A stretch of DNA of 64,000 nucleotides, taken from NCBI GenBank assembly GCA_038363925.1, contig JAQQWL010000016.1:1364001-1428000 (forward strand), in the 5' to 3' direction. The stretch's first letter is position 1. The number at the start of each line of letters is the position of its first letter. Positions 1 through 11,486 of this stretch are shown piece after piece. The notes under the pieces are model-generated. The model was not told the origin of the DNA and did no database searches. It worked only from the letters and a program-made list of their open reading frames with translations. The translations under genes and the position numbers were made by a program. Source of the DNA: Apiospora phragmitis (Eukaryota; Ascomycota; Sordariomycetes; Amphisphaeriales; Apiosporaceae).

Positions 1-2
1 CT

Positions 3-656
3 GAGCAGCCCACCGTTCAGGAACGTACGGATGTGACGAAACTGAAGTATCTGGAAGACATCGTGCCTGCTGTGAACACCGTCTATGAGGATAAGGATGT
101 ATTAGGGCAAATCAAGCCTTACTCTGGCCTAGCCAAGCGAAAAATTGGATTTATTTACGCAGCCCCGGAATTTGAGGTCTGCAATTCCGAGGGGCCGATC
201 CCCGATCATGAGATCGTTGGGTTCCTGAACGACTGGGTTCTAATTCATTTCGATGAGACCAAGTTCACGAACGCAAGCAACAAGTTGTATCTGGGTAGTG
301 AGGGAGCCTCTCAATTCACGAACAATTTCCTTCACGATTCAAACCCAAAAGCGCCAGTGGTACCAAAGATGGGAGATGGGGAAGGAGAAGCGTTTGAGGG
401 ATACATTGAGTCAAACGGTGGCTTCCTACCTCTAAAGGGGTATCTTAACTACACTCTGGAGATTCCAACGTCACAGGGAAAGACCGCCATTCCTTCCGTC
501 CGCGTAGTCAAGCGTGGGGCAACTACGAATCTCACGTTCGGAGTGACCAATAGTATTGAGGCCTGCTTATTCATTCTGCGCTCTCTCAAATCCACTCCTA
601 TTTCGCTCTTACACACCTACCGAGTCTCGGCGTTAGTATTACTCTTTTTGGAATAA
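3..656 (+). pseudogene. 3' part of a trypsin-like-peptidase-related fungal protein, probably truncated
   Basis: The reading frame is open from the left edge of the window, so the true start lies outside it. About 215 residues are visible. The stretch NDWVLIHFD (near 220-255) and the stretch VKRGATTNLTFG (near 510-545) resemble the Asp-containing and pre-GDSG segments of large fungal proteins with a degenerate chymotrypsin-like fold; this is a recollection of the family, not an alignment. After the sequence GVTNSIEA the conserved character is lost: the last 30 or so residues are hydrophobic filler ending at a TAA, and no GDSGS-like nucleophile motif appears in any frame downstream. The gene therefore looks cut off before its catalytic serine. 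It could equally be a gene with an unrecognised intron near 560. Function unproven. Confidence 0.35.
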
Positions 657-1334
657 ACGGGATGTCTCGGGGGGAATAAAGGCAACTCCTCGAATAAACG
701 GTGAATCCACCCACCCTGAGACACTGGGATAGCTGGCGACGCAATAGCTCGAGGCAGAATAGCTAACAACAGTAGGTTGTTAATGGTGCTCAATGCTCAT
801 ACTAAGGATATTAGGCCTGGCTATGAGGGTTAACGCCGTATGTACACGATGATCTCGCTGGTATCGAGTAGAACAGTGAGGTAGTTGGCTGCCACTTCGT
901 TGGATAGGTAAAATAATGCTGTATATTGCATGGGATTGCTTGGAAGCTTACAGTTCAGACACATTAAAGCCTGCCACCCCCAGTGCTTTTTATAGCATTG
1001 TACTCTGCGTCCCACCAACCTAGGAAGGATCATGAGGACCTTTCCACTGCGAGCCTCGACAGGATGGAAAATGCTCGTCAAGGTTCTCTCTGTCCAGCTG
1101 TTCCCCGGATTCTTGTCTTGGGTGGGCCCTGAACACCGAGTAACGGCCCCACCCTTCAGGTACCAACAGCTTAATTGACAGCGGCACGATAAGCTTCGAT
1201 GATAAGCCAATTCATCCCGCCATCTCCATCATCAATGAACCAAGTAAACACAGGGAGCACATCTACTCGTTGCCCGTCGTCGTCCCGATCGCCCGCATGC
1301 AATTTGGGAGAAACCTATAGCGCAAATCTCAATC
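657..1334. other. Intergenic, no gene seen
   Basis: Holds only short out-of-context frames on both strands. The last 100-150 bases are the likely promoter and 5' leader of the MIS14 gene. No repeat or RNA gene recognised. Confidence 0.5.
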
Positions 1335-2281
1335 ATGGATACCGCAGTATCCGCGCATCAGCGCAAGATCGAGCTCCAATCGCCCGAAGATTTGGCTTTC
1401 CTCCTTGCCAACGTGCGACGCGCAGCCACGGCGCGCATCGACGAAGCTTTCCCGCCGGTCGACGGCGCACAGGGGGAAGATGAACTGCGGACACGCATTG
1501 AAGAACTAATAAACGAGGTATGCAATGAATTAATCCACGGAATAAACACAAGATCTCAGTTCTCACCCGTCACTCATTGCAACCATCATCATCCAACCAA
1601 CATGGCACAAATACCGGAATCCACCAGCCCTTGCTTGGTCATGCGAACTTCCAGCCAATCACTCACTGACCCGCTCCCTCGGTATACATTTTATAGTACA
1701 TCCAAAAGACCTTCGAGCTCGCCGCGCCCAACCTCTCCATCAACGGCATGCCCGTCGACCCGTCCCAGCTCTCCGCGAACGCGACGTACTCGTCCTCGGG
1801 CAACCCGGCGGAGCCCGAGGTGGTCTACACGCCCTTCGACGCGCGCAAGCGGGCCCGCGTCGAGGAGCTGACGCGCGAGGAGGAGGACCTTCTGCGCGAC
1901 ATCGCGCACCTCAAGAAGACGGTCCCGGGCGCCGCCGCGACGGCCTGGGTGACGGGCGTGCAGGCGGGCATCAAGGCCGACGAGGAGGCGCTCGAGGCAC
2001 TGAAGGCGGCCGACGAGCAGCAAGCTCAGGCTGCCGCCACCGTAGGGGACGAGACACAAGAGCAACAACAGCGGCAGCAGAAGAAGCGGAAGAGGAAGCA
2101 AAAGGACGGCGCAGAGTATGTCGGTCTGCGGGTAGAGGGCTTGGAGAGGCAGGCCGAGGTGGAACGACGGTATGGCGAAGCGGTGGCTGGCCTGGAGAGG
2201 CTGAAGAAGGAAATGCCTTCGATTGTGGCCAAGATGGAAAGAGCCAGGGGCGCGGGCGGCTATGTGGTTACGGAGCGATGA
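1335..2281 (+). CDS. MIS14: Kinetochore protein Mis14/Nsl1 (MIND complex)
   Basis: Subunit of the Mis12/MIND kinetochore complex, which links inner centromere proteins to the Ndc80 complex in the nucleus. Two exons: 1335-1517 and 1697-2281, separated by a 179-bp intron (GTATGC...ATAG), give 255 residues. The N-terminus HQRKIELQSPEDLAFL and the segment encoded across the splice junction, YIQKTFELAAPNLSINGMPV, are the hallmark of fungal Mis14. The middle and C-terminus are charged and predicted coiled coil, with a basic Gln/Lys run (residues about 160-180). Length fits the family. The ATG is the first in frame and precedes the conserved start block. The gene converges on SEC14. Assignment is by recognised sequence; kinetochore role is family knowledge. 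Confidence 0.85.
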
Positions 2282-2772
2282 ACATCTTCAACATTTTGGG
2301 CAAGATGAGGTGCAACAACAACTGGTTTACGACGGCGTTTCCGGGGCGTTTAGCTGAATCAAGACGAGATACCACTTGACAAATACTTGATATATCCTTC
2401 AGTAGTTGTTCTTGAAGAGAGCAAGGGGATTAGGTTACATTGTTTCCTACGGCTTTTTAAGAGACCTGCTGTCATCAATACAAGACAAGAAACAAGAGCT
2501 CAGCATGACTTATACTACGAGCAGTAGGGGCGGCAATATGTATCGATCGATCGTATTTCTTAGGATCTATCTCAGTCGGCAGTGCAGTGAAACGAGGAAT
2601 CAAATGTGTCCCTACTGATGTATCTACCTGGGACACAAAAATGTATTGTTCTTTCTCAACGCAATCCATCCCCATGGAATACCCATGTCTAGTTCTCTCT
2701 CAATAAACACGGCTTACTCCAAAGTCTCTACACATCGCTGAACACATACCCACGTGGCGCGGGATGACCGCC
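2282..2772. other. Intergenic between convergent MIS14 and SEC14
   Basis: Contains the 3' flanks of two convergent genes. Small open frames here have no coding character. Nothing else seen. Confidence 0.5.
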
Positions 2773-4057
2773 TTATGCGGCAGCAGGGGCAGGAGCGGCA
2801 GCAGGGGCATCCTCAGCGGCAGTGACCGGCACACTCTCGCCAGCAGCAGCCTCCGTCTTGCTGTCGTCAGCCGGCGTGGTCGTGGCGGCAGCAGCACCGG
2901 CCTTCTTCTCCCACTTAGCGGGGCGGGCCCACTGGGGGTCCTGCCAGGGGCCGTCGTTGCTGAAGGCGCAGCCGCCCTCGCACTCGCAGGTGCCGCCGAT
3001 GCTCTTGGGCAGGTTCTCGGCGGGGACCTGGGCGAGCAGCTCCTTCTGGTAGCCGGAGCCGAGGATGTGGATCTTCTGGACGGTGACGGGATCGAGCCAG
3101 CCCTTGACGGCGTTCCAGACGCCCGAGAAGCCCCAGGGTGCGTTGATGAGGTACATGCGGCCCAGGCGCTCGGGGTAGTAATTCTGCGACATGGCCGAGG
3201 CCTGCTTGACGTACGAGTAGACCTGGGGCACCTTGGTGATGCCGACGCCCTTGAGGTCCATGATGGTGCAGCACGTCTCGAGCAGGTTGCCGGCCTTGCG
3301 CGAGCAGGCGGGCAGGCGCGGATCCGACAGGCGCTCGTACTCGACGGCCAGGTTCGTCAGCATGCGCTCGGCCGTGGTGATCTTGTACATGGCGGTCAGG
3401 TCGATACCGCCCATCTGCTCAATGTATACCGGACGGCCATCCTAGAAGACGAAAAAGTGAGTATGCCAGCAAAATGATTTTCGCAGAAAGCCTAGCTAAT
3501 GGCCACAACATTTATGAAGCCATCACTACATATATGGGACGTGATATGTACCTTGTCTGTCTTGTGGTAGTACTGGGGGTAGTACTTGAAGAGAGCCTCC
3601 TTCTCAGGGTAGTCCCAGATCGGCACCGTCTCGTCGAGCTTAGTATCTTTCCGCCACTTCTCGCAGTCGACGAACCTATGTTTTGCAGTGTGTCAGTTGT
3701 CGGTCCCTCTCCAGTGTTATTGCGTGGTGGGTGCGGCTCTCTCACATCTTCTTTGACAGGTTGACATCGAACTTTCGGGCGCGCAGGAACCGCAGCTATC
3801 ACAATGGCCTCCATGTCAGTAACTGTACAGCTCTGTTACGAACGCCACACCAAAAGGGGGACACATACTAGGGTCAGCGTATCCAGGCGGTCGGTGAAGC
3901 CCTCGGCCTCCAGCAGCAGGCGCAGCTGGTCGACCTGGGCCTCCTGCTCGCTGGTGAGGTGTCCAGGATGACCAGGGTTCTTCTCGGGGGCAGTCGTCGG
4001 GAAGTCATAGTCGTCGTACTTCTCGTTCAGCTTCATGGTAGGGTTTTCGGACGCCAT
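2773..4057 (-). CDS. SEC14: Sec14-type phosphatidylinositol/phosphatidylcholine transfer protein
   Basis: Cytosolic lipid-exchange protein that couples phosphatidylcholine and phosphoinositide metabolism at the Golgi. Four exons on the minus strand: 3869-4057, 3746-3795, 3552-3675 and 2773-3441; all phases agree and give 343 residues. The N-terminal CRAL-TRIO helical region (about 35-85) contains LRFLRARKFDVNLSKKMF, followed by the lipid-binding CRAL-TRIO domain (about 100-270) with DGRPVYIEQMGGIDL and YPERLGRMYLINAPWGFSG. The C-terminal segment CECEGGCAFSNDGPW is typical of fungal Sec14. A low-complexity Ala/Pro/Thr tail (about 295-343) extends beyond the shorter yeast protein. Start chosen at the first ATG that precedes the conserved block; the frame is also open upstream. 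Confidence 0.92.
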
Positions 4058-5433
4058 GGTGAATGTGAGTAGGCGGTAGGAAGAAGTGGGTTGGCTAGTT
4101 GTTGATGATGGATAGTAGCGAGAAGAGGGAAGAACGGTTATGGGAAACCTGTTCTTTAGCTGCAAGCGTAGCCGACTCGGAGAAACGGTCAAAGGGGATG
4201 AAATGTATCTCGAGACGCAGGTAGTAGAAGAAGAAGACGGACAAGGATATACCCGTAATAGCACAGCTGTCTGTTTTCTGTTTCTCCTGGAAGCCCCGGG
4301 GGTGTTCGAGTCCTAGCCAAATCCGGTTCGCGATGATTAGGGTCGCTGGGGCGTTTAGTCGCTTAGTTTAGACCCGGAAGCCGGGCCTGGACGACAGCGG
4401 GTGGGTGCTGGGAATTTGGCAGGAATCGGTTGGCTTGTTGCCAATCAGAAGTGGGTTTCCGTCATAGGATCACTGATAATGGACTCCTGAAAACTGACGG
4501 TTAAGGCCTCCCTAAGGCCTTGCTCAACTGACCCTGACCACTAAATATCCAGTAAACCGCTATCCACCTGTCAGAACCATGTTGAGACCTCGTAAACAGC
4601 GGTGGAAGATCGAGTGGATCTGCTGCTTGGCTCAGCTGTAGTCTTGAGGTTGAATTGGGCTTTGTCTGCACCCCATGTACAGCAGCACACCTGACTGCCT
4701 GAGAAGCGAGAGACGATGACTTCCCCTATTTTACTGCTTGGCTGAATTACGTTGTATCATTCCTGAGTCCTGAGTTTCGAGTGTCCTGGTCCGGATGCTG
4801 CTGCTGTGCCTCAGCTGCACCGCTCATCTAGGCTCTAGAAGAGGCTACGTAATCCCAGGGTCCATTCTTCAAGGGCATCTGAAATTTAACCCCGCCAAAT
4901 GATTACGATACGATTCCCCGCCTCAGCTCAGGGCGCAAGTCAGTGCAATTTTACTTCAGTATTTCCCGTGACTACCTCCTAGGGTGCCTAGGCTAGTTCA
5001 TTCACGTATTGAAAAGACTGGGGTCACTTAAAGGGGTCAAAGATATCAGGCAAGAATCACCACATGTATTGTTCAGATACCGAGCATCCGTTCCGTTTCT
5101 TCCAGAATTGCCTGACGTCAGCGAAGACGCAACCATCTCCCTTGAGTATGTGTCATTTCTCGAGGCTGAATCGTCACATGCTGTAGGAGAGGGGCAGATC
5201 AGCCGCGTACAACTCTGAGATGGCTCAGGTTCTCATGCCCTTTTTGCATCTTTGCCACGACTACACCAAAGTCCCTCGCGGCCAGCCTGCCGGACGTGAC
5301 AATGCACAGCCGTATTAATCCTGTGGGATATGCTGTTCTGCACCTCCCTCTTCTCTCGAGGGAGCCAAGCCTCCTCAAGCCATTGGGGTTGCCTCTCGTG
5401 GACATATCAGTAGTTTCCAAGGCCCTGGGCCGA
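4058..5433. other. Intergenic, no gene seen
   Basis: The SEC14 side is pyrimidine/purine biased and likely promoter. Frames in 5000-5430 overlap the 3' flank of the prefoldin gene and show no family resemblance. No repeat or RNA gene recognised. Confidence 0.45.
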
Positions 5434-6421
5434 TCAAGACCTCTCTTCATCCCCCTTTCCTTTACCCTCTTCATCGGTCTTTTCTTTCCTCTTTTGTACG
5501 ACATCCCAGTTGTAAACTCGCGCCACCGCAACTTCCATGGTCTGCGAGGTACGTCAGTAGCTGTATGAGCATTGCCAAGTTGACCATCAGCACCGGCAGC
5601 TTACCGTGATCTGCTCCCGCAGAAAGTCGAGATCTTCTTCGCAGTTTGCGAAACTTTGCTTCGCTGCTGCAAGCTTTGTCTTTAATAATTCCTCTGCCTC
5701 GTCGATCGGGTATGATAGCATCACATTGGCCTGTATAGATTTTGTCAACAAGCACGACCTGTGTACGCTCCTCCAACTATACGTACTCCTAGCCATAAGT
5801 AGACTTCTTCACTGGGTGGTACTTTTGCCTTGGCATATAGTGTGTCGTTGAGCTCGAATGTCGTCTCGATCGGATCGGATTCCTTCTAAATAGCCGAATT
5901 CGCATCAGTGCCCGCTGCGCTGAGCCCAAGAGCGTGAGCGGCTTACCGTTCTCATCTTCAAAAACCGCACCGTGTCGAGTGTCTTCTGGATGTCGGGCAT
6001 CTTGTCGTTGAGTCCCGCGACTCTTCGCTGCAAGTTAAGCTCCATGAACTGGTATTTCCTGGGATTGGGCCAAGTCAGCCGTGCCCAAGGTTCGCTTCTT
6101 GCTGCTGCTCGACTGCATCGTTTGGCGCGCATCCACGAAGAATCGCCCGTCCTGCTCGTGGCTGTGGTCGCGAGCGACTATGGCTGTGTACGTACGATAT
6201 CATTTCTTGGAAGTTTCGTAGCGTTCCTTCTACCTCTTCTCTGGATGAAACGTAATCCTCGACCTTGTCGACGAAGGGCGCCTGGGGGATTCCTCGAGGA
6301 TTGGTTACGCCTGCCTCCTTGCTGCTTGCCGATTAGTCGCAGGTCGTTCGTTGGTTAGGGCGGGCGCTTTCGTGACCGATCGTACGTACCTGGAGACAGC
6401 ATCCTTCCCTGTTGCCGACAT
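5434..6421 (-). CDS. PAC10: Prefoldin subunit 3
   Basis: Alpha-type subunit of the hexameric prefoldin co-chaperone that hands nascent actin and tubulin to the CCT chaperonin. Six exons on the minus strand: 6390-6421, 6196-6321, 5947-6058, 5787-5885, 5605-5730 and 5434-5541. All junctions are GT-AG and in phase, giving 200 residues, the usual family size. Recognised blocks are NPRGIPQAPFVDKVEDYV, KYQFMELNLQRRVAGL, IPQ-type coiled coil MPDIQKTLDTVRFLK, the beta-hairpin region TTFELNDTLYAKAK, VYLWLGANVMLSYPIDEAEELL and the C-terminal helix ANCEEDLDFLREQIT. The first exon is only 32 bp and its acceptor could be at either of two AGs three bases apart. Heavily split, so no single frame shows the gene. 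Confidence 0.92.
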
Positions 6422-7703
6422 GTTTGGAAGCTAATAAGGAGCTCACTGCAATGCCTGCTACGACGGATGCGGTTGAAGGGCAATACAGAGAGGGTTGCCA
6501 GCGTCTTTCATGGATCTTCAGTATTGCTGGAGGCACAATTTTGTTTCGCTGCGAGCCAGCCCATCACCGAAATGCGTGGGGTTGACTATGACTTGGCCAG
6601 AGCTCCCAATGCTTAAGGTGGGGTTCTACAGACCACAGTTTCGGGCCCAACCTTCAAGGCTTCAACCAGGTGGTGACTGGCTCTCAACTTCCATCGATAG
6701 CATGCAAAAATGCCTATCATAGTACATGATGGACCTCACTTTTGGAAACAACACTACTCGTAGACTGCCGTTTTTGAACCAAGCACCCGATAAGTCAATT
6801 GGTTTGGTATATGAAAATCCCACTCGGTTCACAAGGGCTGTATGGAGACACTGATTCCGCTGCGCTACGAGCGGACCCCAATATCAGCATGTAGGTTGTC
6901 TGTCAAGCTTCCAAGTAAGCGCGATATCTCCAGTCACATGTGTCTTGTTGATCCTAGTTGTCGAGAGCGTTGGTTCATCACCTTGAGCTTTCAGGTAGGT
7001 GTATATACATGCTCAGCAAGAGCTTTGGTCAACACCGTCCGATTTTGCTAACTGTGTTACAAGTAATAGCAAGGCAAAAGCGTTGGCCTTGTATGATTCT
7101 TTCAGGTTACCCTGTGATCCTTCAGCGGCCGTGGATGTGACCATAGATGCCGATCAGCTCTCGTTCCAACGTCATCAGTGCTTGGCTACGCCATGAGATC
7201 CTCAAACAGTAACGCACTCCCCTGCATACTCCCCACGAAGCTGGACTTAGGCATCACGGCCAATGGGTTAGATTTTTGATACAGCTCAAAACAGCTGTGG
7301 CTACCGGCCGTTGTCGTGGCATTAGGCTCAGGCATGGGTATCATTGTCAATTCTCGAAATCGAGATGATCAGGGCGTAACGGCCCCAGAACAATCCCCGC
7401 CTCCGCATTTGCCCAGACCCTTGTGGCATTGCAGTTATGGATCCCTTATAGCCAACAGGATAACTGCCGGGGACTGCCAAGTTCGTCTATTTCAAGCCTG
7501 ATAGCCCCCTATATACGGGGTGTTGCATCCCATAGATGCGGGGGAAGGCCAACCGGAGTCTTGGACCGCTAGATAAGAAAGATTCCCCATGTGATATCCA
7601 TGCGGCTTTTGTCTTATTAGTCGCAGCGAGACCACTTGCCTTGCCATTTTGTACGAACAAAGCAGGATAGCCTCCACGGTCAGTCACTCCCTTGCGCTTC
7701 AAA
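6422..7703. other. Intergenic between divergent prefoldin and sugar-transporter genes
   Basis: Probable divergent promoter region. Several frames of 60-75 codons have no family resemblance. A CreA-like site is listed separately. Confidence 0.45.
7538..7543 (+). promoter_or_regulatory. Candidate CreA (carbon catabolite repression) site
   Basis: GCGGGG matches the SYGGRG consensus for the glucose repressor CreA/Cre1 and lies about 160 bp upstream of the sugar-transporter ATG. A TATATA lies nearby at about 7510-7515 within CCCCCTATATACGGGG. Six-base matches are common by chance; regulation is inference. Confidence 0.25.
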
Positions 7704-9560
7704 ATGGCATCTGTCGATAAGGATACGATTCGTGCTCACTGGCGATGTTTTCTAGCCTGCGGGCTCATCATTCTCTCACCTTTTCAGTATGGAATTGACT
7801 TCGGTATGATTGGGGGCCTTCAAGCTATGCCTGGCTTTCTAAAGGTTCGTCCTAACCCGTAGGGCTCAGGGTCAGCTAGTATTGACCATCTTAGGTGTAC
7901 GGGTACAGAGTCGATACCAAGGTAGCCAAGATAGGCTGGAACATCTCCACGGAACGGCAGCAATTGATCTCGTCCCTGATGACGCTCGGCGCCTTCATCA
8001 GCTCAGGCACGGCAGGCTTCACCGCTGCCAAACTCGGGAGAAAGACCTGCCTATGGCTTGCTTCGCTCCTGTGTTGCGTCTCGAATATCATCATGATGGC
8101 CACCGAAAACATCGGAGCGTTGTACGCCGGGAGATTACTCATTGGGCTTGCCAACGGCTACTTCATGACGTATTCTCAGCTGTATATACAGGAGAGCAGT
8201 CCGGCGAAATATCGCGGCCTCTTCCTCACCGTGTTCCAGTTTAGCACCTCCATTGTAAGTCACTCTAACCCGAAGCACCGCAGGCATTTCTAATCCGAGT
8301 CCATAAAGGGCACCCTGATCGGTACCGTTGTCGACTGGGCGACCGCCGGCCACCCCGACAAGTCAGCGTACCTCATCCCACTAGGGCTCATCTACATTGT
8401 GCCTGCCGTTTTAAGTGTTGCCTTGATATTCATTCCCGAGTCTCCACGATGGCTCATCCTGCAGGGGAAGCTCGACAAAGGGCGCAAGTCCTTGGAATGG
8501 CTTAGGCCAAAGGGGTCCCCAATAGTCGATGAAGCCGCAACCATTAAAGCTGCCATCGACAAGGAACGAGAAATGGGAAGCCATGCTGGGGTCATCGACA
8601 TGTTCAAGAATCCAATCGACCGCCGACGAACATTCCTCTCGGTTTCTGCCGTTACCCTCCAAGCGGCTTCCGGGTCAATGTTCATCATTGGTGAGTGCCA
8701 ATGATCCCTCCGAACGCCTATCTCTATCCATCCTGGGCTATGGTTCAGCCCGAGATACGGCAAGGATACGTTGGCTAATAATGTGGTAGCCTACAAAGCG
8801 TACTTCTTTACGATGGCAAATGTCTCAGATCCTTTCGCCATGAGTTGCGTCCTGAGTACAGTGGGACTTGTCGCCATTATTGCCAACTCTCTTATTGTCA
8901 CGCGATACGGCCGAAGGAGGGTTTTGCTAATAAGCGGCTTGGTAACTTGTGGAATCTTGCAGCTGATCGTCGCGGTGGTCTACGACAAAAACCCCGGCGC
9001 GAAGATCACGGGTCAAGTCCTGGTAGCCTTCTCCTGCTTGTATCTGATGAGCTACAATGTAAGATTGCGGCCGCATATGCCCAGTGCCCTCATGATGATA
9101 CGATGCTAATGCTGAAACCAGGGAATGATAGCATCGTACGCGTGGCTGGCCGGTGGCGAGATTCCGTCACAGCGCTTGAGGAGTCACACCTTCGGTCTGG
9201 CCGCAGCCGTGGGATTCTTCTTTGCCTGGCTTACCACTTTTACAGCACCCTATTTTATTAACCCACAGTCTCTGAACTGGGGCCCCCGATATGGATATAT
9301 CTGGTTGCCATCCTGCATTCTCGCTGCCGTCTGGGTGTATTTCTTCCTGCCCGAGGTCAAAGGCAGAACTCTCGAGGAGATTGATGAGATGGTATGTACC
9401 AAGAAGTGCATTTCCTCCTGGATCAGCCTACTGACATGGGGCGTGACCCAAACAGTTTGCTGCCCGACTGCCCGCAAGAAAATTCAGAGGATACGTCTGC
9501 GTCGAAAACAGACCATCTACCGACGAGAAAGAAGCGGTCGTCGTGGAGGAGAAGGAATAA
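7704..9560 (+). CDS. MFS sugar transporter (sugar porter family)
   Basis: Plasma-membrane sugar:proton symporter-type protein of the major facilitator superfamily. Six exons: 7704-7844, 7895-8254, 8309-8690, 8790-9058, 9122-9391 and 9456-9560, all in phase, giving 508 residues. About twelve hydrophobic segments are visible. Sugar-porter signatures: PFQYGIDFGMIGG in TM1, KLGRK after TM2 (94-97), PESPRW at 210-215 before the central loop, TRYGRRRVL after TM8, and PEVKGRTLEEID at 461-472 after TM12. The central loop and the acidic tail VVVEEKE are cytosolic. The substrate cannot be read from sequence; hexose or disaccharide are both possible. It stands alone between unrelated genes, with a possible CreA site upstream. 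Confidence 0.88.
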
Positions 9561-10002
9561 GGCGGCGGCGAACTGCTCTGCCTGAGCCAAATTTGGCATG
9601 TCGAATGAGCGAGCACGAAATACGCCCGTCGATCCACCTTCAATGCCAATACGGGGTACGAGCTGCAAGGCGGCATGGTGCATGGTGGTGTGATAAATGG
9701 AATCGGGTTCATCCGAAAGCCTCTTCCCTAAGATATCTCGACGCTGGCTGGCTGACTAAATATAACCGCAATTTGCGTTGTCCTACCTACGTATTGCTTG
9801 GGTCAGGTACCCGTTGGTATTGAGTAACGGCCATGCTTGACGCCTCCTTGCCAAGTATGTAGGTACCGACTTTCTCTAGCGCAGCCCCCAACGGACAACC
9901 GAAGCGCAGAAGAACTATGCAAAGCTCTCGCAAACAATTCCCCCTACGACTTGCCTAGCAATAGCTCGAGCTAGTGAACTTCCTAAAGGTCATGTTCAAT
10001 AA

Positions 10003-10021
10003 TTCGTTCATTCGTTCGTTC
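10003..10021. repeat. Short TTCG tetranucleotide repeat
   Basis: TTCG/TTCA units repeat about five times. Simple microsatellite in non-coding DNA. Confidence 0.6.
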
Positions 10022-11325
10022 CAGGTCGGAAACACATAATGACGGATTTGCACAATTTGTTGTTCTGCGAGTCAGGGGAAGCCACGTCAAGGCCTTGTCC
10101 ATGGCTGCATTTCAGCCGCATGCCAATTTGTCACACAGCAAGTACGGCCCGATGCAGCAAAAAGGAAATATTGTCGTCTGATTGGAAAGCGAATCTTCAG
10201 GTCCGAGGTTCGGAAGAGGTGCTGTATGGTCCCTTCGTCAAGCTGATCAGAGGTTGCAACACTTACTTTGCGATAACTCTCATATATCCCATCCACCGTC
10301 TCAGTCCACGGGGTAGTGTCGATAAGCGAGAGTCAGGTGGAAGATCGACAGCCGAAAGAGCATGTCAATCGCGGCGCCAGCCCAATCACATAGGAGGCGA
10401 TGGTAGCTGAAGGAGTCCAGTTCGAGGTTGCTCGGAGCCGATTGGACGGACGGTGCTCGGCCGGCGCAAGCGCTAATCGAAGACCGAAATAGGCGACCCT
10501 CGAAGATGGGCGCCTCTGCAGATCAAAGCTGCAACTGGGCAAGGGGGTATATGCAGCCAGTGGCATAACACATATCGGCGTCGCGCTGGCAACCCTTGCC
10601 TGCAGATCTATGTACATACTGCATAAGTCAAATGGCCCTGGGCGCACTCCAACGCCCTGACATACTCGACACCAAACATCTGGGCAGCTAGCAGTTAGGC
10701 CTGGAGGCTGGAGCGTAATCCAGAAGAGTCGCTTCTAGACCACTGCAAGCCGCTTAATAGTCAGAGCCCCCCTAGGGGCTTGTGCCGGGACCAACGAGTT
10801 CCGTACACCAACGCTAAACCCTAAATCCCAAGGACTGGGCTCGGGACTGACTCGACTGGCCTCCAGATCTACCATGATCTCACCGCGTCCAGGGTAGCGG
10901 AGGTGATTACGAGATTCTTCGCATGGACAAAAGGGATCCAGCCATGCCAGTCCAGTCATCAAGCCACATGGGGCGGCCAATTAGACCCGGGATGTTGGTA
11001 AACTCTATGTAGCTATGAGTCTCCATGCCGCCGGGTCATGGCCTATGGAGCTCGATATCCTTGACCCTGCTTTTAATATTCCACATCTGAGTACCTACCC
11101 GGGCTAGGTATCAGCAAATTTTCGGCCATGGGGTCTGACGATGGCCCAGCAATACTATGACTACGAACCCGTAAGCGACGAGCAAGCGGCTGGGCATACG
11201 GACGGCTCTTTCTTTCAATGGTACCTGAGGATTGTTCAGCCATCATCGTTGATGGCTTGTACCCCGTAGTCATTGTTGGGACTTGAGGAAGCGTGAACAT
11301 TACTTGTTCCCCTTTGAAAATCGAG

Positions 11326-11331
11326 TATAAG
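11326..11331 (+). promoter_or_regulatory. Possible TATA element of the peroxidase gene
   Basis: TATAAG 160 bp upstream of the peroxidase ATG, followed by a CT-rich stretch, the usual fungal arrangement before a transcription start. Inferred from position only. Confidence 0.35.
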
Positions 11332-11486
11332 AATTAGCAATGCCCCCGATGTTTGGCACTGTCTCGGATCCCATCTCACACTCCATCCGCCTCATCGACA
11401 TTTGCTCGCTCGTCTCCTGTCTCTCCGAGACACTGCCTATTCCCTTCTTTACTTAATTACCATACCAATTCAATCGTTCTTCAGCT

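Larger units (their letters stand above)
9561..11486. other. Intergenic, no gene seen (1.9 kb)
   Basis: No family recognised on either strand. Frames of 60-125 codons have no conserved motif. It contains a short TTCG microsatellite near 10003-10021. The right end is the promoter of the peroxidase gene, with a TATAAG at 11326-11331 and a CT-rich leader. Confidence 0.4.

Noticed and set aside
10039..10410. 123-codon plus-strand frame in the long intergenic region
   Set aside because: No motif, no good start context or splice partner; consistent with chance.
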